A DNA stretch of 64,000 nucleotides from Alphaproteobacteria bacterium (GCA_002401695.1 NVTV01000021.1:1-64000), one strand, 5' to 3'. Positions 27,149 to 36,815 are shown, counted from the first letter of the stretch. The notes: a model not told the origin generated them from the sequence alone. Program-made: numbers and translations.

Positions 27149-27263
27149 TCGCGTTCATGTGCCAACATGCTTGCCATATTGTATAAGGCCAACATTCGGA
27201 ACGTCGATTTTATGCACCGCCGGGTAATGATGTTTGTCCGGCGGTGCAAAGCTTATTTATGAT

Positions 27264-29414
27264 CTAAAATGTATAGTTTAGAGCCACAGAATACTTGCGG
27301 GGTTTGCCATATCTGTATTGGTCAAAGAACCCGACTTGGGTGAGGTAGGTTTTATCCGCTACATTGTCTATATTGGCTTGAACTGATAATGTGTCTGAAA
27401 ATGCGTACCGGGCCATCAAGTTAAGGAGGGCGTAGGACTTTTGCTCAAGGCGGAACGTATCCCCTGTCACCGGATTGGTCGTATTGTCATACATCGTGCC
27501 ACGCCAATTGACACCGCCCCCGATTGTCAAGCCTTCCAGAGTATCCATAAAGCTGTATGTTGTGAATGCATTGAACAGATCATGCGGGAATTCTGTTGCG
27601 ATTTCGGTGCCGTCTTTATCCTCGATATTGAAATGGCTAAAACCAACAATGATGTTCCAGTTTTCAGTCGGATGGCCCGCGATTTCAGCTTCGAAACCTT
27701 TACTTGTCGCGCCTTCGATCGCACGGGATATCCCTATAATCGTACCCGGAATCATTTGGCCGGTTGATTCAGACAAATTATCTTGTTCGATTTGGAACAA
27801 GGCAATGGAAGACTGTATGGCGCCATCAAGGAACGTACTTTTCAAACCCATTTCATAGTTGGAACCTGTCACAGGGTCGAGATAGTCGCCGTTTTCATCT
27901 CGCGCATTTTGGGGTTTGAATATTTCGGTGAAACTTGCATAGACCGTGTGGTTGTGAGCCACATCGTAAAGTGCGCCGACATAGGGAATGAACACGCCAT
28001 TATCACCGAAATCAAAATCGGGCCCAAAATCAAACCCTTTTCTTTTCCAGCTAGAGAGGCGCGCGCCGCCGATTACTTTGAGTTTGTCGCTTAAATTCAA
28101 GCGTGTGACGCCGTAGAAACCAGTCTCTTTTGTGGCGAAATCAACGGCAATTGTAGGGGTTGTCGAAAACCCGGGGTTCGGGAACGAACCGTCCTGAATA
28201 TCGTAATAGCTAAATCCGCCCGGGAAGGCTAAAGCCGTAAAAGTGGAATTGTCATATTTTTGTTTGCTTTGCAGCGCTCCGACTGAAAACTCATGCTCAC
28301 GACCAAACACATTATAGCCGCCTTTAAGCTGGATGTCGAAAGTGTTCTGCGTATTTTCACCATCATCCGAATATGGGAATGACAGGAGCCCGAGACCCGT
28401 GCTTTGGTCCACTTGTCCAAATAGATACAGAATCTGTGTTTGCTGGGCGTTGCGCAACCAGTTGTAATTTACAATCAACTCCCAATCATTGGCGAATGTA
28501 TGGGTTAGATTGGCAAAAACATTCTGGTTTGTTGTATCCCAATACGTCCAGTTCGCAGATGATGTTTGTTCTCGTGGCCACTGCGCAAAACTACCGTCTG
28601 CATACCATGCGGGCAGGGCACCCCATGCTGGCGCGTCAATCTCTGTTCTTTGATGACTGGCCCCGATTGTCACAGTTGTATTGTCCGTCAAATCTGCAGC
28701 TACAGTGCCGTAGAGTACCAGTTTGGTTTGTTCCAAAAGGTTCACATTCGTTTCCCCTTTTTCGTACTTGATTACGCCCCGTGCACGCACACGCCCGCTT
28801 TGTGTAACGGCATTGGCAATGTCAGCGGACAGTTGAAAGTTGCTCCAACTGCCTATGCTTGCATTGACATACCCGGTCAGTTCTTCTGCATCTGCATGTT
28901 TACGGACAAGATTAACTGATGCGGATGGATCGCCAACTCCGGTCAACAAGCCCGTGGCCCCACGCACGATTTCAATACGCTCATAGATAGACACATCAAG
29001 CACAGTTTCACCCGCGCCACCCGCCAATGTGTAGGCCAACGGAACGCCGTCCACTTGATAATTATTAATATCAAAACCACGGGAATTGAAAGTATTCCGC
29101 ACATCATCAATCTCGTTGACGGCAACGCCCGTTGAGTTGCGGATGACGTCGGCCATGGTATCAATATTTTGATCAAGTATGCGTTGTGCCGTTAAAATAC
29201 TGATAGATTGCGGCGTTTCTAGGACGCTCAAACCGAGACCTGTGGCGGAATCAAGTTTTTTATTCGTGATATATTGTCCTGTCACGACAATTTCGCCCAT
29301 CTCTTCTTTTTGGGTGCTGATTTGCGCTTGAGCGGTTGATGAAAGCAGGGCAAAGCCCGCTACGGATGAAATGAGAAAAGCTCTGAAATTCAGTGTTCTT
29401 GTGTTCGGTATCAT
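27264..29414 (-). CDS. TonB-dependent siderophore receptor
   Basis: 716 residues. Signal peptide ending at STAQAQ; a TonB-box-like stretch (EEMGEIVVTGQ); plug domain with LETPQSISILTAQRILDQN and EIVRGATGLLTGVGDPSASV; a 22-strand barrel ending in the outer-membrane signature YSVALNYTF. It belongs to the FpvA/FhuE-type ferric siderophore group; it lacks the extra N-terminal signalling domain. It imports a ferric siderophore with TonB energy. The divergent neighbour is a PepSY protein. Confidence 0.92.
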   Translation of the reverse strand: MIPNTRTLNFRAFLISSVAGFALLSSTAQAQISTQKEEMGEIVVTGQYITNKKLDSATGLGLSVLETPQSISILTAQRILDQNIDTMADVIRNSTGVAVNEIDDVRNTFNSRGFDINNYQVDGVPLAYTLAGGAGETVLDVSIYERIEIVRGATGLLTGVGDPSASVNLVRKHADAEELTGYVNASIGSWSNFQLSADIANAVTQSGRVRARGVIKYEKGETNVNLLEQTKLVLYGTVAADLTDNTTVTIGASHQRTEIDAPAWGALPAWYADGSFAQWPREQTSSANWTYWDTTNQNVFANLTHTFANDWELIVNYNWLRNAQQTQILYLFGQVDQSTGLGLLSFPYSDDGENTQNTFDIQLKGGYNVFGREHEFSVGALQSKQKYDNSTFTALAFPGGFSYYDIQDGSFPNPGFSTTPTIAVDFATKETGFYGVTRLNLSDKLKVIGGARLSSWKRKGFDFGPDFDFGDNGVFIPYVGALYDVAHNHTVYASFTEIFKPQNARDENGDYLDPVTGSNYEMGLKSTFLDGAIQSSIALFQIEQDNLSESTGQMIPGTIIGISRAIEGATSKGFEAEIAGHPTENWNIIVGFSHFNIEDKDGTEIATEFPHDLFNAFTTYSFMDTLEGLTIGGGVNWRGTMYDNTTNPVTGDTFRLEQKSYALLNLMARYAFSDTLSVQANIDNVADKTYLTQVGFFDQYRYGKPRKYSVALNYTF

Positions 29415-29586
29415 TTGACACCTCCTGTATCAATCGGTAAAGAATGCCCCACTAAAGCAAGTAAGAATGAATTGCAATAGCAGCTGGCGGCGGTTGTGAA
29501 GAAATAATACATTTTCTTACATCTCGTTATTGGTGCCATAATGGCTTATAATTCTGGCTGTTTGTATGAAGGGGTCTTCGAAAGAA

Positions 29587-30708
29587 ATGAAGGCAAACAC
29601 ACTAAAAATATGGAGTGCTGTCCACAAATGGACGAGCCTTGTCTGCACGTCCTTTCTGCTTATGCTTTGCCTGACAGGCCTTCCGCTTATATTTCATCAT
29701 GAGATAGATACCGCGCTCAATCCCGATATATGGCAGCCTGCAAACCCGGACGGCGCGCATTTATCATTGGATGCCATTTTGGATATTGCCTTGAAAGCGC
29801 GCCCGGGGGAGGTGCCACTTTATATGAGTTTTGATATCGAGAGGCCTGTCATCAATGTTACATCCGGGCCGACACCGGATAGCGCTGTGCAAAATATGCA
29901 CTTCGCTTCATTTGACATGACAAGTGGCGCGCTTGTGCCGCCAGCCAATAGAGGGGCAGGTGTGATGGATTTTATCCTGCAACTTCATACGGATATGTTT
30001 TTAGGTTTACCGGGCATGTTATTCTTGGGCGGTATGGGAATACTGTTTTTGATTGCCATTATTTCCGGTGTTGTTTTGTATGCGCCCTTCATGCGTAAAT
30101 TGCCATTCGGTAAAGTCCGGCGCACGCAGTCCTCAAGATTGAAATGGCTCGACTACCATAACCTTCTGGGAATTGTTACGGTGGCATGGGTGAGTGTGGT
30201 CGGAGTCACAGGCGTTATCAATACGTTGGAATCTCCGATCATTGATACTTGGCGGGCCACAGGGCTTAAAGATCTGATTGCTGAAAATCAGGGCCAATCG
30301 GAGTTGGTGCAGAGAGCTTCATTGAGTTTGGCTGTTAATGAGGCCATGTCTTTAGCCCCCGAAATGCAATTGCAATTTGTGGCCTTTCCCGGAAGTGATT
30401 TTTCAACCAACCGACACTATGCGATTTTTCTGCATGGGAACACGCCTTTGACAAAAGAGATTATCACCCCTGTATTGGTGGATGCACAAAGCGGGCATGT
30501 CGCAGGTCTGCGTGAAATGCCCTGGTATGTAAAAGGTCTCCTCCTGTCACGCCCCTTGCATTTTGGCGATTATGGCGGTTTGTTTTTGAAGGCATTATGG
30601 GCGATGCTCGATGTTCTGACGATTGTAATTCTTGGCTCAGGCCTGTATCTCTGGGTGAAAAAGAGCCGTAAGTTTCGCGAGCAAGTGAAGCGTGGGGTCT
30701 CGGTATAA
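29587..30708 (+). CDS. PepSY-associated membrane protein (PiuB-like)
   Basis: 373 residues from ATG 29587; ATG 29566 is also in frame. Layout of the PepSY_TM family: TM1 with HKWTSLVCTSFLLMLCLTG, periplasmic PepSY region, TM2-3 near residues 140-170 (LHTDMFLGLPGMLFLG), a second HNLLGIVTVAWVSVVGVTG pair and a last TM. Histidines in the helices (HKW, LHTD, DYHN, HFGD) suit heme or iron handling. Members often act as inner-membrane ferric-siderophore reductases beside TonB receptors, as here. Confidence 0.85.
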   Translation: MKANTLKIWSAVHKWTSLVCTSFLLMLCLTGLPLIFHHEIDTALNPDIWQPANPDGAHLSLDAILDIALKARPGEVPLYMSFDIERPVINVTSGPTPDSAVQNMHFASFDMTSGALVPPANRGAGVMDFILQLHTDMFLGLPGMLFLGGMGILFLIAIISGVVLYAPFMRKLPFGKVRRTQSSRLKWLDYHNLLGIVTVAWVSVVGVTGVINTLESPIIDTWRATGLKDLIAENQGQSELVQRASLSLAVNEAMSLAPEMQLQFVAFPGSDFSTNRHYAIFLHGNTPLTKEIITPVLVDAQSGHVAGLREMPWYVKGLLLSRPLHFGDYGGLFLKALWAMLDVLTIVILGSGLYLWVKKSRKFREQVKRGVSV

Positions 30709-30710
30709 AT

Positions 30711-30887
30711 ATGCGCAGAAAAAGTAACCTTATAAAGATATTCCGTATTCCTGTGTTTATTTTTGTTCAGGGCCTTGTCGGTTTGATCCTTGCCCTGGTC
30801 ACAAATAGCGCATTTGATTTTTGGGCCGGTTTGTTGATAGGGGCTGCGCCGGTTGCGATCATTATAGCTTTAATCTACGTGCGGTGA
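30711..30887 (+). CDS. Small two-helix membrane protein
   Basis: 58 residues, starting 2 bases after the PepSY protein stop. A basic N terminus (MRRKSNLIKIF) is followed by two hydrophobic segments (VFIFVQGLVGLILALV and AGLLIGAAPVAIIIALIYV). Tight spacing and membrane character suggest a partner of the PepSY protein; similar tiny membrane proteins often follow PiuB-like genes. Confidence 0.6.
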   Translation: MRRKSNLIKIFRIPVFIFVQGLVGLILALVTNSAFDFWAGLLIGAAPVAIIIALIYVR

Positions 30888-30944
30888 TTGGTATTTGAAA
30901 ACCTCGGATGCCTAAGCTGTGCGCAGGGTGTGCGCAGGGTGTGC

Positions 30945-31691
30945 CTATTTTTCATCCGCTCCCATTACTTGAAAATCTTTGACGCCCCTAAGGAGAATTT
31001 TGGCAATCGCAGGTCTTTGCTGTGCGCACCGTGAAGCCGGGCCAGCAACCACAATGGAAAGTCTGCGGTGGGGGAGAGGCACCGGAATGGCCACGCCGAC
31101 GAGATCGGGAATATACTCGGCATTGCTTTGGTGGTAGCCACGTTCACGTGCGTTGCGTAATTCTTCTTCGACGGTTTCGATGCTCATAGGGGTCGTGTCT
31201 GTATAGTTTTCAAAGTCTATTTTTCTGTAAATCGCCATGCGTTCATCCAGAGTATATTGTATCAGCGTAGCGCGACCTGCTGAACTGGCATGTATTGGCA
31301 CGCGACTGCCGACTTTGGCCGAATACCGGATGGATTGCTCGCACTCTTCCACATGAATTAAGACAGCGTGTTTCCCTGTCGACGCGCAAATTGCGGTGGT
31401 TTCATTCGTTTCTTTTGCGACTTCCGAGACCAGTGCAAGCAGAGATTCCGGTAGAGGTTCCGCGTTTGCAAGAGCTTGCGCAACCGTTAGCCAGCGTTGG
31501 CTTGGATAATAACCTTTGCGGCTGATTGGCTCGTAAAGATAACCGAGATCTGTAAGTGTGCCGACAATGTTAAAGGTGCTGGAACGTGGCCAGCCCAAAT
31601 CATCCGAAATTTCCGACAGGGTCGCAGGGCGTTTTCTTTGCATAAAATACTCGAGTATTTCGATCACATTCGCAGCTTGTTTGACTAACAT
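30945..31691 (-). CDS. IclR family transcriptional regulator
   Basis: 248 residues. N-terminal winged helix (NVIEILEYFMQRKRPATLSE, SSTFNIVGTLTDLGYL) and C-terminal IclR effector domain (ICASTGKHAVLIHVEE, VPIHASSAGRATL, VGVAIPVPL). The effector is unknown but is usually a small carboxylate or aromatic acid. The palindrome TATTCA-N6-TGAATA lies 67 bases before its start and recurs before the AAHS transporter and the CoA transferase/ALDH pair, so a local regulon is inferred. Confidence 0.92.
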   Translation of the reverse strand: MLVKQAANVIEILEYFMQRKRPATLSEISDDLGWPRSSTFNIVGTLTDLGYLYEPISRKGYYPSQRWLTVAQALANAEPLPESLLALVSEVAKETNETTAICASTGKHAVLIHVEECEQSIRYSAKVGSRVPIHASSAGRATLIQYTLDERMAIYRKIDFENYTDTTPMSIETVEEELRNARERGYHQSNAEYIPDLVGVAIPVPLPHRRLSIVVAGPASRCAQQRPAIAKILLRGVKDFQVMGADEK

Positions 31692-31757
31692 TATGCCCAG
31701 ACTTTTCTAAATTACGAAAGAATATAGGCGCAGGAGTTTCCCATTAGCAAGCGCTAT

Positions 31758-31775
31758 TATTCACGTGTGTGAATA
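31758..31775. promoter_or_regulatory. Candidate IclR box (autoregulatory)
   Basis: TATTCA-CGTGTG-TGAATA is a perfect 6-6-6 palindrome upstream of the IclR gene. Matching sites are at 36798-36815 and 42479-42496. Confidence 0.65.
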
Positions 31776-31799
31776 TTGACATTCTGCTGACGGAATAGA

Positions 31800-33485
31800 T
31801 TATACAGCGTTTCCAAATCGGCTCTCGCCATTGACCACTGTTTGGATGATTTTTACATCTCCGATTTTTTCAGGGTCAACTGTGAGCAAATTTTCTTCAT
31901 AAATCACAAAGTCGGCCGTATATCCCGGAAGTAATTTTCCGAATGTATCTTCCTGAAAACCGGCATAGGCATTTGTAACCGTGTAGGCTTTTAGCGCTTG
32001 TTCAATCGTGATTTTTTCTTCGGGGAGCCAACCCTCCGGGTTTGCGCCGTCAATTGTTTGGCGCAAGACGGCGGCTTCCAGCCCCAGTCTCGGGTCAAGC
32101 GGGGCCACAGGCCAGTCGGTTCCAAAGCTCACTGTCGCGCCGGCCTTGAGCAAAGACCCAAAGGCATAGGTGCCGTTCAGGCGCGCTTCGCCTATGCGGT
32201 TTACCGCCCAACGCCCATCATCAATCGCGTGATAGGGTTGCATCGAAGCAATCACATCAAGTTCTTTAAAGCGGGGGAATGATTTCGGATTTAGATGTTG
32301 GGCGTGTTCGATCAGGAAACGGCGATCACGTGGGCCATTTTTGGCAATCGTCTGTTCAAAAATATCAAGAACCTGCTCATTCGCATAATCGCCAATCGCA
32401 TGTATCGCTACATGTAGATTGTGACGGTCTGCATCCAGTATCCATTGGTGCAAATCTTTTGTGTTATCGAAAGCCATGCCGGAATTGTCAGGCTCATCCG
32501 TATAGGGGTCACGAAACCAAGCTGTTCCTGCGCCGAGGGAACCATCAAATACACCTTTTACGCCGCCCCAGCGTACCCATTCATCGCCGCGTCCCTCTTC
32601 TTGTATGAGGGTGTGTAAACGTTCCCAGTCTTTAATAGGGATAAACGAGCTAAACCGCATGTCTGTTTCGCCGTGCGTACGTAAAGCCCGCAGTGTATCA
32701 TGGTCGTCCCATGTTATGGCTTTGACGTGCATTTGCGTGACCCCGAAGCTTAATCCGTGGGCGATACCTTCGCGGAAGGAGGCCTGTTTCTCCTGTATCG
32801 TTGGGTCAGGTATGACACGCAGAACAAAGTCGCGCGCATTGTCTTTTAACACGCCGGTGGGTTCACCGTGTGCATCCCGCACAATCACACCGCCCTGGGG
32901 GTCCGGTGTGTTCCTGTCAATACCTGCCAGTTTCAGGGCGAGGGCATTGAGAAACAGGGAATGTAAATCCAACCGGGCAATCGCAACAGGGTTTTCAGGT
33001 GTGCCGGAATCAATCCATTGATGCGATGGCAATTCACCGCCCCATAATTGCTCGTCCCAATTGCCTCCGAGTATCCATTTTCCGGGGCCGAGACTACGGG
33101 CTTTCTCGCCAATCATATTGGTAAAAATTTCCGGTGTGCTGGCTTGTCGTAAATTTATCTGAGTCAGAGATTGTGATGCCAGCAAAAAATGGGAATGATT
33201 ATCTATCATGCCCGGCGCCATAAACGCCCCCTTCAAGTCAATGATTTGCGTCATTGGCCCTGTAGCCGCAGAAACCGCATCTTTTCCAATAGCGGTAATT
33301 CTATTGCCAGCGAAACCGATAGAGGCGACTAAATGCGTATCGGAACTGCCGGTCCAAATTTCTCCGTTAATATAGGCTGTGTCTAAAATGCCGGAAGATT
33401 TTGATTTGAAACATCCGCCAAGAGCGATCGCTCCGCTCGCTGCCAACCCCGTACCCGCTAGTAATAAGTGTCGTCGATTGAACAT
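31800..33485 (-). CDS. Amidohydrolase family 3 lipoprotein (YtcJ-like)
   Basis: 561 residues. The N terminus has twin arginines (FNRRHLLLAG) and a lipobox (ALGGC), so it may be a Tat-exported lipoprotein. Amidohydrolase_3 domain: MIDNHSHF with the HxH metal site, VAIHAIGDYANEQVLD, LIEHAQHL, and GTDWPVAPLDP near the end. Members hydrolyse amides, N-acyl or N-formyl groups; the substrate is unknown. A second family member is at 47202, about 30% similar by eye. Confidence 0.85.
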   Translation of the reverse strand: MFNRRHLLLAGTGLAASGAIALGGCFKSKSSGILDTAYINGEIWTGSSDTHLVASIGFAGNRITAIGKDAVSAATGPMTQIIDLKGAFMAPGMIDNHSHFLLASQSLTQINLRQASTPEIFTNMIGEKARSLGPGKWILGGNWDEQLWGGELPSHQWIDSGTPENPVAIARLDLHSLFLNALALKLAGIDRNTPDPQGGVIVRDAHGEPTGVLKDNARDFVLRVIPDPTIQEKQASFREGIAHGLSFGVTQMHVKAITWDDHDTLRALRTHGETDMRFSSFIPIKDWERLHTLIQEEGRGDEWVRWGGVKGVFDGSLGAGTAWFRDPYTDEPDNSGMAFDNTKDLHQWILDADRHNLHVAIHAIGDYANEQVLDIFEQTIAKNGPRDRRFLIEHAQHLNPKSFPRFKELDVIASMQPYHAIDDGRWAVNRIGEARLNGTYAFGSLLKAGATVSFGTDWPVAPLDPRLGLEAAVLRQTIDGANPEGWLPEEKITIEQALKAYTVTNAYAGFQEDTFGKLLPGYTADFVIYEENLLTVDPEKIGDVKIIQTVVNGESRFGNAV

Positions 33486-33586
33486 TGTGTTTCCTCAAAT
33501 TTTATAAAACCGGAATTAGGTAAGCGCTCAGGGATAACGGGGGAAGGTCCATTGTTTGTAGTGATACTGGGCCAATTTATCCGGTG

Positions 33587-34168
33587 TTAATCCTCAGCTA
33601 CATAGAGCGCGCCATACCGCATCAGTTCTGTTTGCACACTGCCGCCTTTTGCAATTGTAACGGTGTAAAGGCGGTCATATTCATTGGCTTCATTGATTTC
33701 CGGCTGTGTCTTACCGCCAAGCCGGATAACCGCTTCCGGGGTTGTATTGCTATGTCCGACCAGAAGGTGGGTGCCACCCTGTTTTTTAATCTGGGCGATA
33801 ATCACAGACATGTCGTACGGGTCATAAGTTTCAACCTCTAAACCGAGTTTGGTCGCGAGCGGGCCGGCGGTATTTTTTGTGCGTAGAAAATCACTGGAAT
33901 GAACACGGGTAATGCCCTTGTCGGCCAATATGCCGGCTAGGATTTTGGCCCGTTCTGCTCCGGCTTCTGTTAATTCTGGGTTGGGGCCAATATCCGGCGT
34001 TGTGATTTTTTCCGCATGCCTGACAAGGTAAACCGTTGTGGTAAAACTGGATTCTTTGACATGTGTGCACGATGTGAGTGCGCCTAGCATGACGAGTGCA
34101 AACAGGGCTGATATGATGGTTGTTCCGAAAGCCCCTGTTTTTGATTGGGCATGGGTATGTGTATGCAT
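33587..34168 (-). CDS. Histidine phosphatase family lipoprotein
   Basis: 193 residues from ATG 34168; ATG 34180 is also possible. A His-rich N region (MHTHTHAQ), export segment and lipobox (LGALTSC) precede a phosphoglycerate-mutase-fold domain with YLVRHAEK (RHxE catalytic His), VHSSDFLRTKNTAGPLATKLG and LLVGHSNTTPEAV (second His). It should act as a periplasmic phosphatase. It is a paralogue of the protein at 62101-62697; both have TTACCC-type boxes upstream. Confidence 0.88.
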   Translation of the reverse strand: MHTHTHAQSKTGAFGTTIISALFALVMLGALTSCTHVKESSFTTTVYLVRHAEKITTPDIGPNPELTEAGAERAKILAGILADKGITRVHSSDFLRTKNTAGPLATKLGLEVETYDPYDMSVIIAQIKKQGGTHLLVGHSNTTPEAVIRLGGKTQPEINEANEYDRLYTVTIAKGGSVQTELMRYGALYVAED

Positions 34169-34271
34169 GATGTGTTCCATTGGTTTGCAGTGCTGGACGG
34201 GGCTAGGCGGGGCGCCGCTTCCTGTTTTCACACACTCTATATTCTGTAGCTCGGCATTCCCGATCTAATTT

Positions 34272-34297
34272 GGGTAAACAGGATCGTTTTTGGGTAA
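34272..34297 (-). promoter_or_regulatory. TTACCC-type box pair before histidine phosphatase
   Basis: In gene orientation TTACCC (34297-34292), 14 bases, TTACCC (34277-34272). The orientation matches the leftward phosphatase gene rather than the rightward cytochrome gene at 34400, although it could serve both. Confidence 0.6.
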
Positions 34298-34399
34298 ATG
34301 TAGTTTTGGGGGGTATGTGTTTTGCAAAAACATGTCTAGATTTAGGCGAAGGGATCGTCAGCATTAGTTAAATACGGTTTCTGGGAAAGCCCGTATTGT

Positions 34400-34906
34400 A
34401 TGAAAAAAATTCTCGCCATCGCTATACCCGCCGCCCTTATTGGCGCTTTAACGGCAGTTTTGGTAATCAAGAATGTTCCGCACAAATCTATACAAAAATC
34501 TGAACCTACGTATGCCCGCCCTTATGTCTTGCTCGATATTATGCACCAATTCCAGAGATATGCCGACAAGATATATTTTGCCTCCCAAGCCAAGAACCAA
34601 CAATTGACCAGTTGGTATTTATGGAAGCTTGAACATAGCGCTCTCTCGATTGCGGAGCACAAAACTAAACCCTGGAGTCCGCCGGATGTAGACGAGGCCG
34701 CGTTGATCAAAGATATGTTCATTCCGGCCATTCAGGATATATATCAGCCTGTCAAAGAGGCAGATTGGGATGAAGTGAACCGGCGCTATGAAACTTTGGT
34801 CGCAACGTGTAATAGCTGTCACGAAATACTTGAACATGGATTTGTGAACATTCGTATTCCCGACCAACCCATCTATCGTAATCAAGATTATGCAATAGAG
34901 GAATAG
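34400..34906 (+). CDS. c-type cytochrome-like exported protein
   Basis: 168 residues with an N-terminal export or anchor helix (ILAIAIPAALIGALTAVLVI) and one heme c motif, CNSCH, at about residues 137-141. The rest is helical (VLLDIMHQFQRYADKIYFA), resembling the four-helix cytochrome c' fold with the heme motif near the C terminus. A cytochrome c' would bind gases or transfer electrons in the periplasm. First gene of a tight operon with two membrane proteins. Confidence 0.75.
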   Translation: MKKILAIAIPAALIGALTAVLVIKNVPHKSIQKSEPTYARPYVLLDIMHQFQRYADKIYFASQAKNQQLTSWYLWKLEHSALSIAEHKTKPWSPPDVDEAALIKDMFIPAIQDIYQPVKEADWDEVNRRYETLVATCNSCHEILEHGFVNIRIPDQPIYRNQDYAIEE

Positions 34907-34915
34907 GGCTTTGTG

Positions 34916-35497
34916 ATGTCGATGTATTTTTGGTATGCAGTCTTGGGGACGGCATTGGATTTTGCAGGTTTGTGCCTGTTGTGGCGCGCTTGGAAAAACC
35001 GTGGCGGTGTGAAAGCTGTTTGGCTTGGCTGGGTGTTATTATGTGCCGCATTAATCGTGTGGGCCATGGCGGGCGGGAAAGATCGGGGTGTCGCGCTCGG
35101 TCTAATTTTGGTGTCCTTGCAAGCGCCCGCGATCATTGGTTTTTTTGCATGGCGTGATAAGGGCAATGCCCCGCGTGCGAAACAGAAAAAAACCAAACAA
35201 GCGGTGACACAAGAAAAAACCAAATGGACTGTGTATATGTCGCGTATAGGCACTGCACTTCTCGTTGGCCCTGTTGCGGGTATCATCGCATTTGTCGTTG
35301 GACTTGGTGTGCATGAAGTTCTGGCCATGGTGAATGTGCAAGAGGCGAATGCTTTGGCCGTGACATTTTTCGGTTTCCCGATTGTCTGGGCCAGCATTTC
35401 TGTTTTCATGCTGATCTCGCAGCGCACACGTTTTAAAATCATCATACTCTCGACACTGGTTTTTCTGAGCATTCTTGTTTTGATTTTAGGGAATTAA
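34916..35497 (+). CDS. Polytopic membrane protein of unknown function
   Basis: 193 residues with about five to six membrane segments and a lysine-rich cytoplasmic loop (RAKQKKTKQAVTQEKTK). ATG 34916 is used; GTG 34913 is in frame directly before it. Nine bases separate it from the cytochrome gene and 3 from the PepSY gene, so the three probably make one membrane complex. No family recognised. Confidence 0.65.
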   Translation: MSMYFWYAVLGTALDFAGLCLLWRAWKNRGGVKAVWLGWVLLCAALIVWAMAGGKDRGVALGLILVSLQAPAIIGFFAWRDKGNAPRAKQKKTKQAVTQEKTKWTVYMSRIGTALLVGPVAGIIAFVVGLGVHEVLAMVNVQEANALAVTFFGFPIVWASISVFMLISQRTRFKIIILSTLVFLSILVLILGN

Positions 35498-35500
35498 ACT

Positions 35501-36778
35501 ATGTCAGTAACATCTTCAAATACATCCCAACCATTGGCAAAACGTGCTTTAAGCGCACATTCGGTTTTTGGTCTCGCCATCTCTGCAGTTCTTTATATTA
35601 TTTGCCTGTCCGGCACTGTCATCGTTTTTAAAGACGAGATTAAAACCTGGGAGCAAAGGGGAGAGCCGAGAGTCGAGCAAATGTCGGCTTCTGCCGTGCA
35701 AGCCATGGCCGATAATGGACTGGCGGCCGCGCCGGAAACCGGCCATCTCATCTTGTATCTACCGACAGATAATATTCTACGCGCACGGGTTCAGGCAGGT
35801 GCAGAGCAGTTTTATGTCGATGCACAAGGAGAGGTTTCCGTTGCCTCTCGACATAAATGGAGTGATTTCCTGTTTGATCTCCACTATTATCTGCATTTAC
35901 CGCATTCCTTCGGTATGTTGGTTGTGGCCATATTCGGTGTGTTTTTGTTTGGCATGTCCGTTTCGGGTTTCCTTGCCCATCCTAGTATTTTCAAAGATGC
36001 CTTTGCCTTCCGCCGTTCTAAATCGGAGCAGATAAAGCAGACCGACTTGCATAACCGCCTCAGTGTCTGGACATCTCCGTTTCATATTACCAACTCCCTG
36101 ACAGGCGCAATCATAGGGCTATCGGTATTGTCGGCACTCGCGCTCGGCAACCTTAAATATGAAGGCAATATGGAGACCGTCTTCGAACCCATATACGGAA
36201 CCGAGCCTACTGCGAATGAAGCCCCGGCACCCATGGCGAATGTCGAAAAAGCGCTCAACTATATGGCCCAACATTTCCCGGATATACCACCTAATTTGAT
36301 TATTGTGCATGAGCCCGGAACAAAGGGTCAGTTTGTGCAGGTCTATGCCCAGCATACCAGACGCCTCATTTATGCTGAAAAGTATAATTTTGACGGCAAG
36401 GGTACATTCCTTGGCGCGACAGGTTCTGCGGATGGCCAATGGGGCCAACAGGCTTACGACTCCATATACAAGGTGCATTTCGGCAGCTTTGGCGGTTTGC
36501 CCGTGAAAATTGCCTTTGTCATATTTGGCATTTGTTTGATGTATATAATTACGGCGGGCATGAATATCTATTTCATTAAACGCCAATCCAAAGGGCGCGC
36601 GGCTCCGAAGTTACAACGGGCATGGAAGGGGCTTGTCTTCGGCGCGCCGGTTATGCTGATGCTCACACTCGTCCTAGCTATGATATGGCCTGCTGGCTCC
36701 CTGTCACTTGCGGCTGTCTTCTGGTTTGGGGTCGGCGCAATGAGTATAGGTTTTGCCGTTCGGAACGTTGCTCAATAA
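35501..36778 (+). CDS. PepSY-associated membrane protein
   Basis: 425 residues. PepSY_TM layout: TM1 (HSVFGLAISAVLYIICLSGT), periplasmic PepSY part, TM2 at residues 125-155 beginning LHYYLHLPHSFGMLVV, TM3 near 200, a long periplasmic domain with a second HFGSFGGLPVKIAFVIFG helix and two further TMs. Histidine pairs in the helices suit heme or iron binding. Coupled to a cytochrome c'-like protein, it may be an inner-membrane redox step, for instance ferric reductase, which is inference. Confidence 0.82.
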   Translation: MSVTSSNTSQPLAKRALSAHSVFGLAISAVLYIICLSGTVIVFKDEIKTWEQRGEPRVEQMSASAVQAMADNGLAAAPETGHLILYLPTDNILRARVQAGAEQFYVDAQGEVSVASRHKWSDFLFDLHYYLHLPHSFGMLVVAIFGVFLFGMSVSGFLAHPSIFKDAFAFRRSKSEQIKQTDLHNRLSVWTSPFHITNSLTGAIIGLSVLSALALGNLKYEGNMETVFEPIYGTEPTANEAPAPMANVEKALNYMAQHFPDIPPNLIIVHEPGTKGQFVQVYAQHTRRLIYAEKYNFDGKGTFLGATGSADGQWGQQAYDSIYKVHFGSFGGLPVKIAFVIFGICLMYIITAGMNIYFIKRQSKGRAAPKLQRAWKGLVFGAPVMLMLTLVLAMIWPAGSLSLAAVFWFGVGAMSIGFAVRNVAQ

Positions 36779-36797
36779 TTCACAGTTAAGAATATTA

Positions 36798-36815
36798 TAT
36801 ACATGTGTATGAATA
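36798..36815. promoter_or_regulatory. Candidate IclR box before the AAHS transporter
   Basis: TATACA-TGTGTA-TGAATA, one mismatch from the 6-6-6 palindrome at 31758. It lies 81 bases before the transporter start. Confidence 0.55.

Noticed and set aside
30916-30943. Short direct repeat GTGCGCAGGGT
   Set aside because: Only two copies between the small membrane gene and the convergent IclR gene; could be chance or a weak terminator, no further evidence.
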